64,000 nucleotides of DNA from Serpula lacrymans var. lacrymans S7.9 (lineage: Eukaryota > Basidiomycota > Agaricomycetes > Boletales > Serpulaceae), in NCBI RefSeq assembly GCF_000218685.1, contig NW_006763299.1, forward strand, positions 1,380,031 through 1,444,030. The letters run 5' to 3'. This document shows positions 8,550-18,874 of this stretch, one piece after another. Under the pieces are notes generated by a model. That model saw only the letters and a list, made by a program, of their open reading frames with translations. It was not told the DNA's origin and made no database searches. Positions within the stretch are counted from its first letter, which is position 1, and each line of letters begins with the position of its first letter. The translations under genes were made by a program, and so were the position numbers.

Positions 8550-10670
8550 ATGGAAGATGCTTCCCAAAACACCAAGAAGAATCCCCCTGCCGATAAACAG
8601 AAGAAACAGCTCAAGACTTCATCTACTCTTTCACAGAATCTTGACTCCAAAGCCATCATTGATCAAATTCTCAGCACCCCTATCCCACTATCTATTGGTA
8701 ATGTCATTGGTCTATCAAAAGAAGTTTCCCAGAATCTCCAAGAAATGATGAAACCCAAGCGCGTTAATTTTGGAATAGACAACAAGCCCCAAAGCTTGAC
8801 AGCTGAATCACTTCTTGCCATCACCCATGCCGACCTCATTCGTGTCCCTGTTACCTCTAATGGCGAAACTATTTCAGCAATTGTTGATTCAGGGTCTGCT
8901 CTCAATATAGTCAGTCGCACTATTTGGGAAAATCTCATTCGCCTTCCCATGGATACTAGTATTCGACCTGTAGTCAAAGATGCCAATGGAGGATTTGGTA
9001 GACTTGATGGTCTAGTCAACAATGTGGCTTTATACTGCGGAGAAGTCAAAACTTATGCCAATATCTTTGTTGGAAAAGACACTGGATATGATCTACTTCT
9101 TGGACGACCATGGACGCATGGGAACTATGTCAGCATTGAAGAGAGACTTAATGGCACTTATCTCGTCTTCAGAAAGGATGGCAAAATTGAAAACCCTGCT
9201 CTGGAAGTCAAGGTATCATCAGATCATCGTCCTATTCACTATGTCAAACCAGTATCTGGAGTATCCGATACAGTATCCAGCTTCTTAGTCACGGACTATG
9301 ACTTCAATGGAGAAGATCTAGATGGAAATACCGATGAATCGGAAACTGCTGCTGAAAGTGTCACCCCAGAAGAAGAAACTGTGCCTGTTCCAAATAATTT
9401 CCCAATTGGTTCAATCGAAAATTCTAGTACTCTCAGAGCACTGGAAGACCTGGAGACTCGTCTAGAAGAAACTATTGAAGCCTCCATCCCTATCCCCAAT
9501 GCCAGTACCTTCGAAACATTCTTTGACCATATTCGCTCAATCAGGGAAGATGAAAGGTCTGCTATTTTTGGTCTACTGAACAACCTTCAATATCGTCACA
9601 ACATGAGCTCACTCTCAATAACTTCAGACTATGTCATGAGAGGACACCATGGCTTCGATGAAAACCACAACCTTTATGCGGATTATGTCCTGCTCCATGC
9701 TCATTTGCGATTTGACCAGAATCATGGACCTGGAAGAGCACAATCTATTATCAGTCGCTCAGGAACTGCACATATTCGCTTCTTTCCTCAAACAGAGTCA
9801 TTTCCAATTCCCACTGATGAAGATATAAATGGACCTCCATCACGTGATATGAATGGTCAAGTCAATGTGACGGTGGAGGTAATACAAGAATCCGATTCGG
9901 AGCCGATACACAATCATATAAATGGATTAATTAATGATGACTCATCCACTGATTCTGAATCACCACCCCCATATTCGCGTCAACAGTTACCATCAAATAT
10001 CAGTGACTCACCCCCATCACCATCCTCTACCAATGCTACTATTGCTTCGTCAGTTTCTCCTGATAATCGCACACTCATGCACCATAATCGCACACTCATG
10101 CATACTATTTGCAATGATAGTCAAGAGGATGAAAGGGAGATTGAATCCTCACCACCCCTTCACTTATCCTTCTCCACAACAATAGGAGTGGAGCATCAAC
10201 CTTCCATCAATATATCATCCGATATTACTCCTTATCTTCAAACTTCCATGCATCACTATCATCATTTTCCCACGTCACCATCAGCTCAGCCATTATCAAT
10301 TATTCACACCAGTGCCAGAAATTCTACTCCGATTCTAACACATCTTCACTCCATCCTAAACGCTTACATCGAGCATTACAAGCACCTAACATGTCCTGGC
10401 TCAAAGGGTTTCATATTACTAAAGAAGCTCTCATCATCGAGATTATGGTGGGAGTGTTACTTGTCCTCGCCCTTTTCTACGGTTTTGTCTTCCCTCGTAT
10501 TCGCGCTTATTGTCGACGAGAACGTGTTGAGGTTATTCACCTCCACAACAGGACAACTCATCCATCCAGTGCATCCACATTCACCACCAGCACTGAGGTA
10601 CTTGCTAGTGCCACAGTTGAAGTTTGAGGTAGATGCTGGTGATACATTTCTATATTCCTTTCTTACTTAA
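8550..10670 (+). CDS. E1 aspartic protease ORF with long spacer
   Basis: The frame is open from before the Gag stop (reading HIFDIAQPIFDPTNDD upstream of ATG 8550), so it is probably translated as a Gag fusion after a +1 shift. The retropepsin-like domain is at about residues 90-220: IVDSGSALNIV carries the catalytic DSG (codons 8886-8894), and YDLLLGRPW is the second conserved strand. After it comes about 450 residues of low-complexity Ser/Pro/Thr/His-rich sequence without a visible domain. The last 38 bp overlap the RT ORF, which is again in +1. The 3' part may not be translated in this frame, because a better-looking small ORF lies at 10391-10627 in a different frame. Confidence 0.75.
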   Translation: MEDASQNTKKNPPADKQKKQLKTSSTLSQNLDSKAIIDQILSTPIPLSIGNVIGLSKEVSQNLQEMMKPKRVNFGIDNKPQSLTAESLLAITHADLIRVPVTSNGETISAIVDSGSALNIVSRTIWENLIRLPMDTSIRPVVKDANGGFGRLDGLVNNVALYCGEVKTYANIFVGKDTGYDLLLGRPWTHGNYVSIEERLNGTYLVFRKDGKIENPALEVKVSSDHRPIHYVKPVSGVSDTVSSFLVTDYDFNGEDLDGNTDESETAAESVTPEEETVPVPNNFPIGSIENSSTLRALEDLETRLEETIEASIPIPNASTFETFFDHIRSIREDERSAIFGLLNNLQYRHNMSSLSITSDYVMRGHHGFDENHNLYADYVLLHAHLRFDQNHGPGRAQSIISRSGTAHIRFFPQTESFPIPTDEDINGPPSRDMNGQVNVTVEVIQESDSEPIHNHINGLINDDSSTDSESPPPYSRQQLPSNISDSPPSPSSTNATIASSVSPDNRTLMHHNRTLMHTICNDSQEDEREIESSPPLHLSFSTTIGVEHQPSINISSDITPYLQTSMHHYHHFPTSPSAQPLSIIHTSARNSTPILTHLHSILNAYIEHYKHLTCPGSKGFILLKKLSSSRLWWECYLSSPFSTVLSSLVFALIVDENVLRLFTSTTGQLIHPVHPHSPPALRYLLVPQLKFEVDAGDTFLYSFLT
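10391..10627 (+). CDS. Small 78-aa predicted single-pass membrane protein in the E1 PR-RT spacer
   Basis: The ATG at 10391 opens a 78-codon frame, distinct from the overlapping protease-spacer frame. Residues about 14-36 (LIIEIMVGVLLVLALFYGFVF) form a clear membrane segment, followed by a stop-transfer-like basic stretch (RIRAYCRRER) and a Ser/Thr-rich tail. It ends 5 bp before the ATG of the RT ORF. I know no family. The topology resembles the small leader ORF of E2 at 18875. Expression is not shown, and a spurious ORF is possible. Confidence 0.35.
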   Translation: MSWLKGFHITKEALIIEIMVGVLLVLALFYGFVFPRIRAYCRRERVEVIHLHNRTTHPSSASTFTTSTEVLASATVEV

Positions 10671-13600
10671 CACTCCATTCAGCGCTCTTGGACCATATGC
10701 CACCTTTTCCCTTTTTCTTCTTTCTTGTTATATATCTATTACTTGTACAAAATGGCCTCTTGGATTTCTATGTTATCCGGTTTTTCCTTCCTTTACTCTT
10801 GTACCAACTTCTTTTTCTATTGTCTATGTTCCCCTTTCGTTCTTATCTGATCTTTTTCCTTCCCCCCTTGTAAAACTTCCGACCTCATCCCTATCCTATA
10901 CGGTCCGAGATGACGCAAAACTACCACGGCACTTTCCTTCTTTGAACACTTTTTGTTTTAACCCTAGTTACATGATAGACATTGTGGACCCTATACCTGT
11001 ACCAGCACCCGATTGGTCGAGTTTTGGAGCTTACAAACGTGTTGATCGCAAAGTCAAACCTGTTCCTGGAGTATTCCCAGAAGACGCACGTGTCACTCGG
11101 TCATTTCCAGAAGACCCACTCCTTTCGCTCCCACCCCTTCCTGTTCTTCCCCCAGAATTCATTCCCACGCCGAAGCTCACCAAGGAGCGCCTTTATGACG
11201 AAATGAAGCTAAACTCTGATGGATTCTTATGGCCAGAAGAGGAAAAGCTTTTCGCTCACATCATGATACTCAATCAGCGCAGTCTTGCCTTTGAGGAAAC
11301 TGACAGAGGAACGTTCAGAGAAGACTACTTCTCTCCCTACGTCATACCTGTTCTCCCACATGTCCCTTGGGAATATAAGAACATTCCTATTCCTCCTGGA
11401 ATCAAGAATGAAGTCATAGAATTGCTCAGAGACAAAATCAAAGCTGGAGTCTATGAGCCTAGCCAGTCGTCTTATCGCTCTAAGTGGTTTTGCGTTCAGA
11501 AGAAGAATGGCAAGATTCGCATCGTCCATGATCTTCAGCCACTAAATGCAGTCACTATCAAAGACTCAGGAGTACCACCTATCCTTGACGACTTTGTGGA
11601 GCCATTTGCTGGTTCTCAATGCTATACTGTATTTGATCTTTTTTGGGGATTTGATGCTCGAAAAGTGCATCCTGACAGTCGTGACCTTACCTCTTTTCTA
11701 TCGCCACTAGGACTTCTGAGGATTACTTCTATGCCTATGGGATTCACCAATTCCGTTCCAGAATTCCAGAATTGCATGACTTTCATCTTGCAAGACGAAA
11801 TTCCGCATATTGCCAATATCTTTGTTGATGACCTCCCAATCAAAGGACCTACTTCTCGTTATAAAGATGCAGATGGCAACCCAGAGACTATTCCTGGCAA
11901 CCCTGGCATTCGTAGATTTATATGGGAACATGCCATTGACGTTCATCGCATTATGCATAGAGTTGGTCATGCTGGCGGAACTTTCTCTGGAAAGAAGACT
12001 CAGTTATGTCGTCCTCAAGTTGTGATTGTCGGACAAGTATGCTGCCCAGAAGGTCGTCTCCCTGACAGTACCAAGGTGGACAAGATTCTTAAATGGCCAA
12101 TTCTCCAGACTCCCAAAGACGTTCGCAGTTTTCTTGGTCTATGTGGGACAGTTCGCATTTGGATCCGCAATTACTCTGCTCTTGCACGCCCCTTGACAGA
12201 ATTGTATCGCAAAGGAGCTGAATTTCAATGGGATGAACGCAGACAAGAAGCATTTGATGCTCTGAAGCATGCAGTATCTTCTGCACCAGCACTTCACCCT
12301 ATAAATTATTCGTCACACAACCCAGTCGTTCTTTCAGTTGATACCAGCAAGATTGCTGTTGGTTTTATCCTCTCCCAGCTTGATGAAAATGGAAGGAAGC
12401 GTCCAGCTCGCTATGGGTCTATTCCCATGAATGATAGAGAGGCAAATTACAGTCAACCCAAGCTAGAATTATATGGTTTGTTCAGAGCACTTCGTCATTT
12501 TCGCCTTTACATTGCAGGAGTAAAACACTTGCATGTGGAGGTGGATGCCAAGTATATCAAAGGCATGCTCAACGATCCAGATCTTCAGCCTAATGCCACT
12601 ATCAATCGTTGGATTCAGGGCATCCTTCTCTTTGATTTCAAGCTCATTCACATACCTGCTGATCGTCATCGTGGTCCTGATGCATTATCTCGTCGTCAAC
12701 CAACAGAGGAAGACTTTGAAGATGCTCAAGAATCAGATCAATGGCTTGATGATATCGCTCTTCTTGTTGATCTTGCCAGACCTCTCCCATATCACCCTAT
12801 GTCACTCCCTTCGTTCCTTACCAATGATTCTTCTCAGTATGATACTCTTCGTCGAATCTTCCACTTTCTTCAAACTATGGAGCTGCCTATATTTTCCTCT
12901 CTTCAAGCTCAAAAGTGTTTTGTCAAGCGATCACTTCAATTCTTCTTGAAAGGAGACAGCATGTTCAAGCGTCGTCACTCTGCTCCTCCTCTCAAAGTCA
13001 TCTTCAATCCTGACCTTCGACTTCACATCCTTACTGAAGCACATGAAAGGCTTGGTCACAGAGGAGTCAATGGTGTATTCTCTACAGTCAGAGAGCGCTT
13101 TTACTGGCCCCATATGTTACAGGATGTCAAGCATCATATTCGCACCTGCCATGAATGCCAGATTCGAAGTGTACGCAAAAGTGAAGTCCCACTTACCATC
13201 TCATCACCTCCTACAATCTTCACCAAAGTATATGTCGACATTATGCTCATGCCCAAGGCCAGAGGATATCGATATCTTGTTGCTGCAAGAGATGATCTGT
13301 CACTTGCTGCAGAAGGAAGAGCATTGAAGAAAGCATCTGCACATAATCTTGCTCGCTTTTTCTGGGAAGAAATCATCTGTCGCTATGGAGCTATAGGAGA
13401 AGTTGTCACAGATAATGGAAGCGAAGTCAAAGGAGCATTTGAAGAGCTTGTGGAACGTTACCAGATCCCTCATATTCGCATTTCTCCCTATAATCCCAAG
13501 GCAAATGGTGTTGTTGAGCGTGGACACTTCGTCATAAGAGAAGCACTTGTCAAGTCCTGTGAAGGGAATGTCGATTTATGGCCAACCAAGGTCCATCATG

Positions 13601-14196
13601 CCTTCTTTGCAGACAAGGTCACTACTCGTCGTTCTACTGGATTCAGCCCTTTTTATCTGTTGCACGGAGTTGACCCAGTCCTACCATTTGATCTGACAGA
13701 AGCAACTTTCCTTGTTCATGGATTCCATACTGCAATGTCAACAGAAGACCTCATTGCTCTGCGCATTCGTCAACTAGAAAAGAGACAGGATGATTTGCAA
13801 CAAGCTGCACTCACTATACGCAAAACTCGTCTCAGATCTAAAGCGCAGTTTGAGAAACTCTATGCACGAAGGATGTTCAAGAACGAATACCAGCCTGGAG
13901 AGCTTGTTCTAGTGCGGAATACTCAGGTTGAGAAAGAGCTGGATTGTAAAGCAAAGCCTCGTTACAATGGCCCTTATGAAGTTGTGCGACGTACTAAAGG
14001 AGGATCGTATGTTCTAAAAGAAATGGATGGATCAGTATCACGAAGAGGAATTGCAGCATTTCGCCTACTTCCCTATTTCAACCGCCACTCTATGCCACTC
14101 TTGGACGAACTGGATGACCATGATAACGACCTAGATGAACCAGAAGATGAACCTGACTATGAGCATAACGACTCAGATGATGAAGATAACGATTAA
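10633..14196 (+). CDS. E1 reverse transcriptase-RNase H-integrase
   Basis: ORF of 1187 codons. The first ~110 residues are hydrophobic and low-complexity and may not be part of the mature protein. The recognised order is: RT (about residues 250-500), with the active site written FVDD at 11821-11832; RNase H (about 570-690, DTSKIAVGF...DAKYIKGM); integrase HHCC zinc domain (H...H near 13021-13060, then CHEC at 13147-13158); and the DDE core with Asp in VDIM (about 13234), Asp in TDNGSE (about 13411) and Glu in VVERGH (about 13514). A GPY/F-like module (PRYNGPYEVV) and an acidic tail follow. No chromodomain is visible. The start at 10633 follows an in-frame TAG immediately upstream, so the ORF must be reached by recoding, splicing or internal initiation. 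Confidence 0.9.
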   Translation: MLVIHFYIPFLLNTPFSALGPYATFSLFLLSCYISITCTKWPLGFLCYPVFPSFTLVPTSFSIVYVPLSFLSDLFPSPLVKLPTSSLSYTVRDDAKLPRHFPSLNTFCFNPSYMIDIVDPIPVPAPDWSSFGAYKRVDRKVKPVPGVFPEDARVTRSFPEDPLLSLPPLPVLPPEFIPTPKLTKERLYDEMKLNSDGFLWPEEEKLFAHIMILNQRSLAFEETDRGTFREDYFSPYVIPVLPHVPWEYKNIPIPPGIKNEVIELLRDKIKAGVYEPSQSSYRSKWFCVQKKNGKIRIVHDLQPLNAVTIKDSGVPPILDDFVEPFAGSQCYTVFDLFWGFDARKVHPDSRDLTSFLSPLGLLRITSMPMGFTNSVPEFQNCMTFILQDEIPHIANIFVDDLPIKGPTSRYKDADGNPETIPGNPGIRRFIWEHAIDVHRIMHRVGHAGGTFSGKKTQLCRPQVVIVGQVCCPEGRLPDSTKVDKILKWPILQTPKDVRSFLGLCGTVRIWIRNYSALARPLTELYRKGAEFQWDERRQEAFDALKHAVSSAPALHPINYSSHNPVVLSVDTSKIAVGFILSQLDENGRKRPARYGSIPMNDREANYSQPKLELYGLFRALRHFRLYIAGVKHLHVEVDAKYIKGMLNDPDLQPNATINRWIQGILLFDFKLIHIPADRHRGPDALSRRQPTEEDFEDAQESDQWLDDIALLVDLARPLPYHPMSLPSFLTNDSSQYDTLRRIFHFLQTMELPIFSSLQAQKCFVKRSLQFFLKGDSMFKRRHSAPPLKVIFNPDLRLHILTEAHERLGHRGVNGVFSTVRERFYWPHMLQDVKHHIRTCHECQIRSVRKSEVPLTISSPPTIFTKVYVDIMLMPKARGYRYLVAARDDLSLAAEGRALKKASAHNLARFFWEEIICRYGAIGEVVTDNGSEVKGAFEELVERYQIPHIRISPYNPKANGVVERGHFVIREALVKSCEGNVDLWPTKVHHAFFADKVTTRRSTGFSPFYLLHGVDPVLPFDLTEATFLVHGFHTAMSTEDLIALRIRQLEKRQDDLQQAALTIRKTRLRSKAQFEKLYARRMFKNEYQPGELVLVRNTQVEKELDCKAKPRYNGPYEVVRRTKGGSYVLKEMDGSVSRRGIAAFRLLPYFNRHSMPLLDELDDHDNDLDEPEDEPDYEHNDSDDEDND

Positions 14197-14318
14197 TGAC
14201 TTACCTGAACGAATTTTATGCTGACATGACCCTTCAATGTGTTGCCATGTTTCATTCCCTATGACCCTACCTTTATGGAAGCAACTGGGGACAGTTGCAA
14301 TTTCAAGTTGTCCGTGGA

Positions 14319-16137
14319 TGTCATGCACCAAAGTTGATTGGTAGCATGGACAGCTGTCAATAACGAAGCGAATATTCAAAAAGACTCGCCTTTGCGCCAC
14401 ACAGGCACAGTGCCACGTGGAATAGTAATTAATATTGCCCTTTTTGAACTTGTGGCTGATCAGCACCACCTCTATTAGGCAATCCAGTCACGCTCACCTT
14501 TGCTTTTCCATCCGGTACTTTCCGCATTTCGGCATTTCGGCAAATTTTCGCGTCGCCACTGGCTACACATTGCATTGCGCCCTCGCTTTTGTCGTTTCCC
14601 TTACTCCCCTTCCTTTGCCTAGCCCCACCATGGGCCCCTTCCTCTCCTTTTTATTCTCACCCGACGGTCGTTTCTGGGTCCCCATTTTAGTTCACCTCCT
14701 CGTCACCTCCACCCTCCTCCTCCTCATCTTCTTTGCACCCCCACCATTTCTGATGTCACCACTTCCTATCCGCTTCCGTCGCCGATCCGTTGACTACCAC
14801 GTGCCACTGCTGATATCAGCAAAGCCCCGGCGGCCGGTCCAAATAGGGCAACAGGTCCATCTTCATGACGTCGATCTGCCATCATATACTATCAAAACAT
14901 CGGTCGCTCGTCTTGCCTGGTTGGAGCGTGGGTGGGTAATTTTTGAGCTGGAGAAGGTTCATCCCCTTGCGTCGCCCATGTTCATCGCTGTCCCATTCAC
15001 TTGGGTACACTTATCATTTGTCCATCGTCTTCGCTACAGCTACACCTACCACACACTGCCTGGGACTCACTTGTTCCAAATTGGAACTACTCCTCTCCCT
15101 CCCTCGTTTGATCAGGTGGTCCAACACAACCAGTCCATTGGTAAGGCCATGGAACTGTCAGATTTGGACTAGGTGGTGGACCGGTGGCTCCAGTTTCTTT
15201 TTTTTCAGCAGAACATTCATTTACAGTGCAATTATTTTTGATTTTTGAATCATTTTTATGGACACATATTTTTTTAGAATGCCTGACTGACAATAAAGGA
15301 ACTGTGTTGATACTGATAGTGTTTTGCTTTGCCTTTTTTTTACTGCATCTTCCCATGACATCATGATTTTCCTGCTCTCTTTTTGCTATTGGACTTTACT
15401 TTATGGCTGTACAAACCTGTGACATTACTCACAGCATTTATTGTTCTATCCCTTTCTTTTCTTTTTTTGACAATCTTATCCTGTACTACCTACGCAGGAT
15501 TTGTCAGCGTACATTCCTTCCTTCATATTCTTTCTCATTCTTTTTGCACAGCTATACTGTGCATAGCCTACTTCTCTTTTACTATATAAACCCCTGTATT
15601 TTACCTTGTAAAAACAACAAGAACTCGAATCCAGACTTCTTCTCTACTCTCAAGTTCACTACTCTGCTACTTGTGATCCAGTGTGGTCACAACACTTCCC
15701 ACTTCTACCACTGTTAACTGCTGTCATCGTCACTCGTCACTTTTTGAAAGTGATTGTCATCCCCTTCGATTAGAGTTCTTCTGAGCACTACAGTTTGTGC
15801 GTCAGGAGCCTGCTATCACTGGGAACCTCGTCACCTCGTCATCCTTGTTGTTCTCAAACCTACCTTGTGCTACGATTAGCAAGGTAGTGCTCGTCTATAC
15901 TCGTCACCAAGCCCCTTATCCTTCTATAAATTCAACTATCCCTCCTCCTCAAAACCCACACTCATACACCTCTGGGTTTTACTTTGAAGGATCTTTATAC
16001 GTACCACCCCACGAACAACCAGACCACTCCACTGTTCTAGGAGGCAAAGCCCATAAACAAGTTCCGTGGAATCTGGGAGGATTGTGTGTTAGTTTGTTTT
16101 GTGTGTGGTTTTCTAACTGCAGTTCTCATCATCGACA
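14319..16137 (+). repeat. E1 3' LTR (1819 bp)
   Basis: It is an exact-length duplicate of 4963-6781 at a constant offset of 9356 bp. The preceding bases (TCCGTGGA) are not purine-rich. A perfect GCAACTG/CAGTTGC hairpin with a GGGA loop lies 20-40 bp upstream (14281-14298). Confidence 0.95.
14630..15172 (+). CDS. LTR-internal ORF, 180-aa predicted membrane protein (3' LTR copy)
   Basis: Identical in layout to the copy at 5274. In the proviral RNA this copy would lie in the 3' U3 region, the position in which mouse mammary tumour virus encodes its superantigen ORF. The comparison concerns placement only; no sequence relationship is claimed. AATAAA follows at 15292-15297. Confidence 0.5.
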   Translation: MGPFLSFLFSPDGRFWVPILVHLLVTSTLLLLIFFAPPPFLMSPLPIRFRRRSVDYHVPLLISAKPRRPVQIGQQVHLHDVDLPSYTIKTSVARLAWLERGWVIFELEKVHPLASPMFIAVPFTWVHLSFVHRLRYSYTYHTLPGTHLFQIGTTPLPPSFDQVVQHNQSIGKAMELSDLD

Positions 16138-16235
16138 CCGCTCTTTACCTTTACCTTCTCAACAATACCATATTTACTAGTAGACAGCCTGTATTCCCCG
16201 CTCTTTATCTTTACCCTCTCAATAATATATTTGTT
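16138..16235 (+). repeat. Imperfect 60-bp tandem duplication next to the E1 3' LTR
   Basis: CCGCTCTTTACCTTTACC..CTCAACAATA at 16138 recurs as CCGCTCTTTATCTTTACC..CTCAATAATA at 16198. The first unit is cut by the LTR boundary. Its expected continuation (reverse strand GGAAGGCAGGC after AGAGCGG) is found at 30285, beyond the solo LTR, which supports the inversion model. Confidence 0.7.
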
Positions 16236-16905
16236 CCTACACATATCTATTCAAGTTCTAGCAACACATCATCATATTTTGCGCTCGGGTGCTTGCCCTC
16301 CTCTTCTTCCATTGCCATTTTGTCAGCCACTACCCCCTTATCTATTATATGCATCCCCTTGTCTATCAAATCAGCAACAACATGCTGGCTCTTGCGGTTG
16401 AGGGAAAATTCCTGGGCTGAGTGGGTCTTTATATGATCTGTAAGCAGCCCAAACATTTTTGTCATGTCCTTATCTGTGTGAGAGCTTGTGATGCCTGAGT
16501 GAAGGAAACTCTTGTCCGCAATGGCGTGAGTGTCACGGTAAATCTGTACAAGGGGGGACTCCAAGATGATTCACTCAACTGTTCTATTGGGACCATCACC
16601 TCCATTAATGACTTATGGGTGAGAGCTCATCAAGTGGGACAAGATGAATTGTAAGATTCAAACCTTGATGAACAAGTTGAATAATTCTACACACCAGTCA
16701 ACACCACAGAATTTACCTGGCTTTCCTGTAGGGATAACAACTGTATGGTACTGAACCGCTTGTCTGGGATAGCCTTAGCTTGCATCAATCAAAGAAAACT
16801 ACTGCACTTACTTTAAACCATCAGGGTATGAAAAATGAACAGCCACCAAAAATTGGTCATATACGTAGTGTATTTGTGCTTTCCCGTTGCCCTAAAAATG
16901 GGTAT

Positions 16906-17268
16906 TGTCACAATTGACGTACCAGTACCTACTTACACTTCACTTTTTCATACTTTTACTTTTATTTTTCCAAGTTATATGACCAGTCATGTGACACAAC
17001 ACCTGACCAGTGTCTAGACTCATCATGTGACCAGTCACATACTAAACATTGGACTTTAAACTTTATTTACAACTGTACAGTACCTTATGTATTTTAGTAT
17101 ATATACAGGAGCAATACATGGGGAAAGACTCAGCAAGTCCTCCTGTTGTCTACCAACAACTAACTTGTTGAAACCTAATGGGTAACCACTCCCGCCTCTT
17201 CCTCTTCTTTTGTGTTGTTTTCATTGTGCTCCAATGCCCCAAGACTGTGTCTTGTTGGTGTTGTCACA
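16906..17268 (+). mobile_element. Solo LTR (363 bp) inside the DUF6589 relic, TSD GGTAT
   Basis: Termini TGTCAC...GTCACA, with GGTAT directly repeated at 16901-16905 and 17269-17273. A TATA-like GTATATATAC lies about 160 bp before the end. The core CAGCAAGTCCTCCTGTTGT and the following ..GGGTAACCACTCCC are shared with the solo LTRs at 26440 and 56110, so all three belong to one broader family. Confidence 0.85.
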
Positions 17269-18503
17269 GGTATCTAATACACAATGCATGTTTCAACGTA
17301 CACAATGTCCCCTTTGTTCATTGCATACAACAGTTCATCATAGAGTAGCAAGTATTTATTGAGTAATAGCCCATTTTCATATTGTTGGTCTCGAAATGCT
17401 GGAGGATGCTGGTGTAGTCAAGTGAGCTTGTGATTGACAATACAAGCCTTGGCTAGATGGGCAGTTATAGCCCTGAGTTCTTCAAATGATGGTGCTGAAG
17501 CCACAAATAGGGCAAAAGTAGAATGAGCTGGATTATGAGTCTTCTCCTCAACTCTCCAGCAATCAAGATAGCGGCATATTCCAGTGTGATTGACCAGCTG
17601 ATGCATACACCTAAACCCTGGCTTGCTGCCATATATACCTGTCTCTCTAGGTTGCAACTTGGACACAAGCTCGTTTTATCTTGTCTTGCTGTTGCTGATT
17701 GCAGGAACGTGCGCCATAATGCGTCAGCACAAGCCATTTTAAGATGGAAGAGACCTGGTACAAGATTGAGGTGTTGAAAACGGTTCCAGAGTGTCTCCTC
17801 AATTGCCCTTTGCTCCTGAATAGCCTGCAGCCGCTCTCCTGTGCCCAGATCCCCATGTAATAGGACTACATGCTTGGATAAATCAACATAATCGAGGTTG
17901 GTATCTTCCGCCATATTTTTGATCACCCCCCCCTGTGCCATGAGATTCACATGGATGTTACCTGAAACAGTTGAGTTATTCACATCTATTGCTCAGGCAG
18001 CAACAACAGGTGTCTTGATGAGAGGAATTTATTCTATGACAGAAGGCTCTTCAAGCTGAGATTTAAAACCTGAAAAATACAATGGTCTGAAGTACAAGAG
18101 GTTGCTCTGGAACTTCCAAGCAATGAACTGTTGTTGTGGGCTAAGTCCAGCCATGTTTGGTGGTTGTGAATAGAGGGTTAGTAAATCTTTGAATGTTTTC
18201 TTGGGTGGAAGGTATTCAGTACAAAGCTGTGGGTTAAGGTGCGACTGTTTCCAAAGGGCATGTGAGCACTTGAGGTTGACCTGAGAAACCCCATGTTGCA
18301 GTGGAAATAACAGGCCAGATGTGAGGTGCTTCAGACTGTCTGTAGAAAGTTCAATAGTGGAAGCACTGGTTTTGAGATTGTCATCAAAGTTGTCATATGC
18401 ATACAATGCAAAAAGGGTTTGGCCAAGATCTTGAAGGGCTCAATGAGACTCCATTGATAGCAATTGAATAGCAGCTTAAATTGCATTCATTGATATTGAT
18501 ATG

Positions 18504-18845
18504 TGTCACAATCGTATCCATCTGACTCATCCTTTTTATCTAATCGCGAGATAGAGACTATTATCTCACCTAATCTAATCTCTCTTTGATCTTATCTTAT
18601 CTAGTAATCACGTGACACATTAGTAATACTCATTACCAATCAGCCTCACGCATTACACATGTTACTTACCAATACGCTACGTCATACCTCACCGTAGCCT
18701 CATACTTTCTTCTATATAACTAGCACGATATCCATGTACATACCCCAGTTGTAGATTTACTCTTATACTTGCTTGTCCAACACTTGTTGTGTGATTTAAG
18801 TCCTACGCTGCTCGGGTTACCGGCATAACAGCTAGGGTCTTTACA
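18504..18845 (+). repeat. E2 5' LTR
   Basis: TGTCAC start and TTTACA end, 342 bp. TATATAA lies at 18713-18719, and the predicted RNA start is about 34 bp later, at 18747. Confidence 0.95.
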
Positions 18846-18857
18846 TAATCTACAACT
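18747..18857 (+). promoter_or_regulatory. E2 predicted RNA 5' end and complementary primer-binding site
   Basis: The 11 bases AGTTGTAGATT at 18747-18757, placed where the transcript should begin relative to the TATA box, are the exact reverse complement of AATCTACAACT at 18847-18857. The latter starts one base after the LTR end, where a primer-binding site belongs. Tf1 and related chromoviruses prime with the first 11 bases of their own RNA. The TSS position is inferred from the TATA distance. Confidence 0.75.
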
Positions 18858-18874
18858 TTGAACGACACCTGTTG

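Larger units (their letters stand above)
4963..16137 (+). mobile_element. Ty3-type LTR retrotransposon E1, full length
   Basis: The element is 11,175 bp with identical-length 1819-bp LTRs (4963-6781 and 14319-16137) that start TGTC and end GACA. I noticed one substitution between them (5700 G against 15056 A), so insertion is recent. Inside are gag, a protease ORF and an RT-RNase H-integrase ORF in three successive frames. Pol order (PR-RT-RH-IN) and the GPY/F-like C-terminus place it in Ty3/Metaviridae. RT has FVDD instead of YxDD, as in a large basidiomycete lineage I recall. The flanking tetranucleotides do not match each other (ACGG left, CCGC right) but match those of the inverted solo LTR at 28462; see findings. 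No polypurine tract adjoins the 3' LTR. Confidence 0.95.

Noticed and set aside
4963..16137. E1 as a composite of two elements lacking target duplications because of old age
   Set aside because: The LTRs are almost identical and the gag, PR and pol frames are open, so age cannot explain missing duplications. The swapped tetranucleotides at the solo LTR explain them better.
17465..17983. Stand-alone 172-residue gene
   Set aside because: It is the middle of the DUF6589 relic, with stops in frame on the upstream side and a frameshift downstream.
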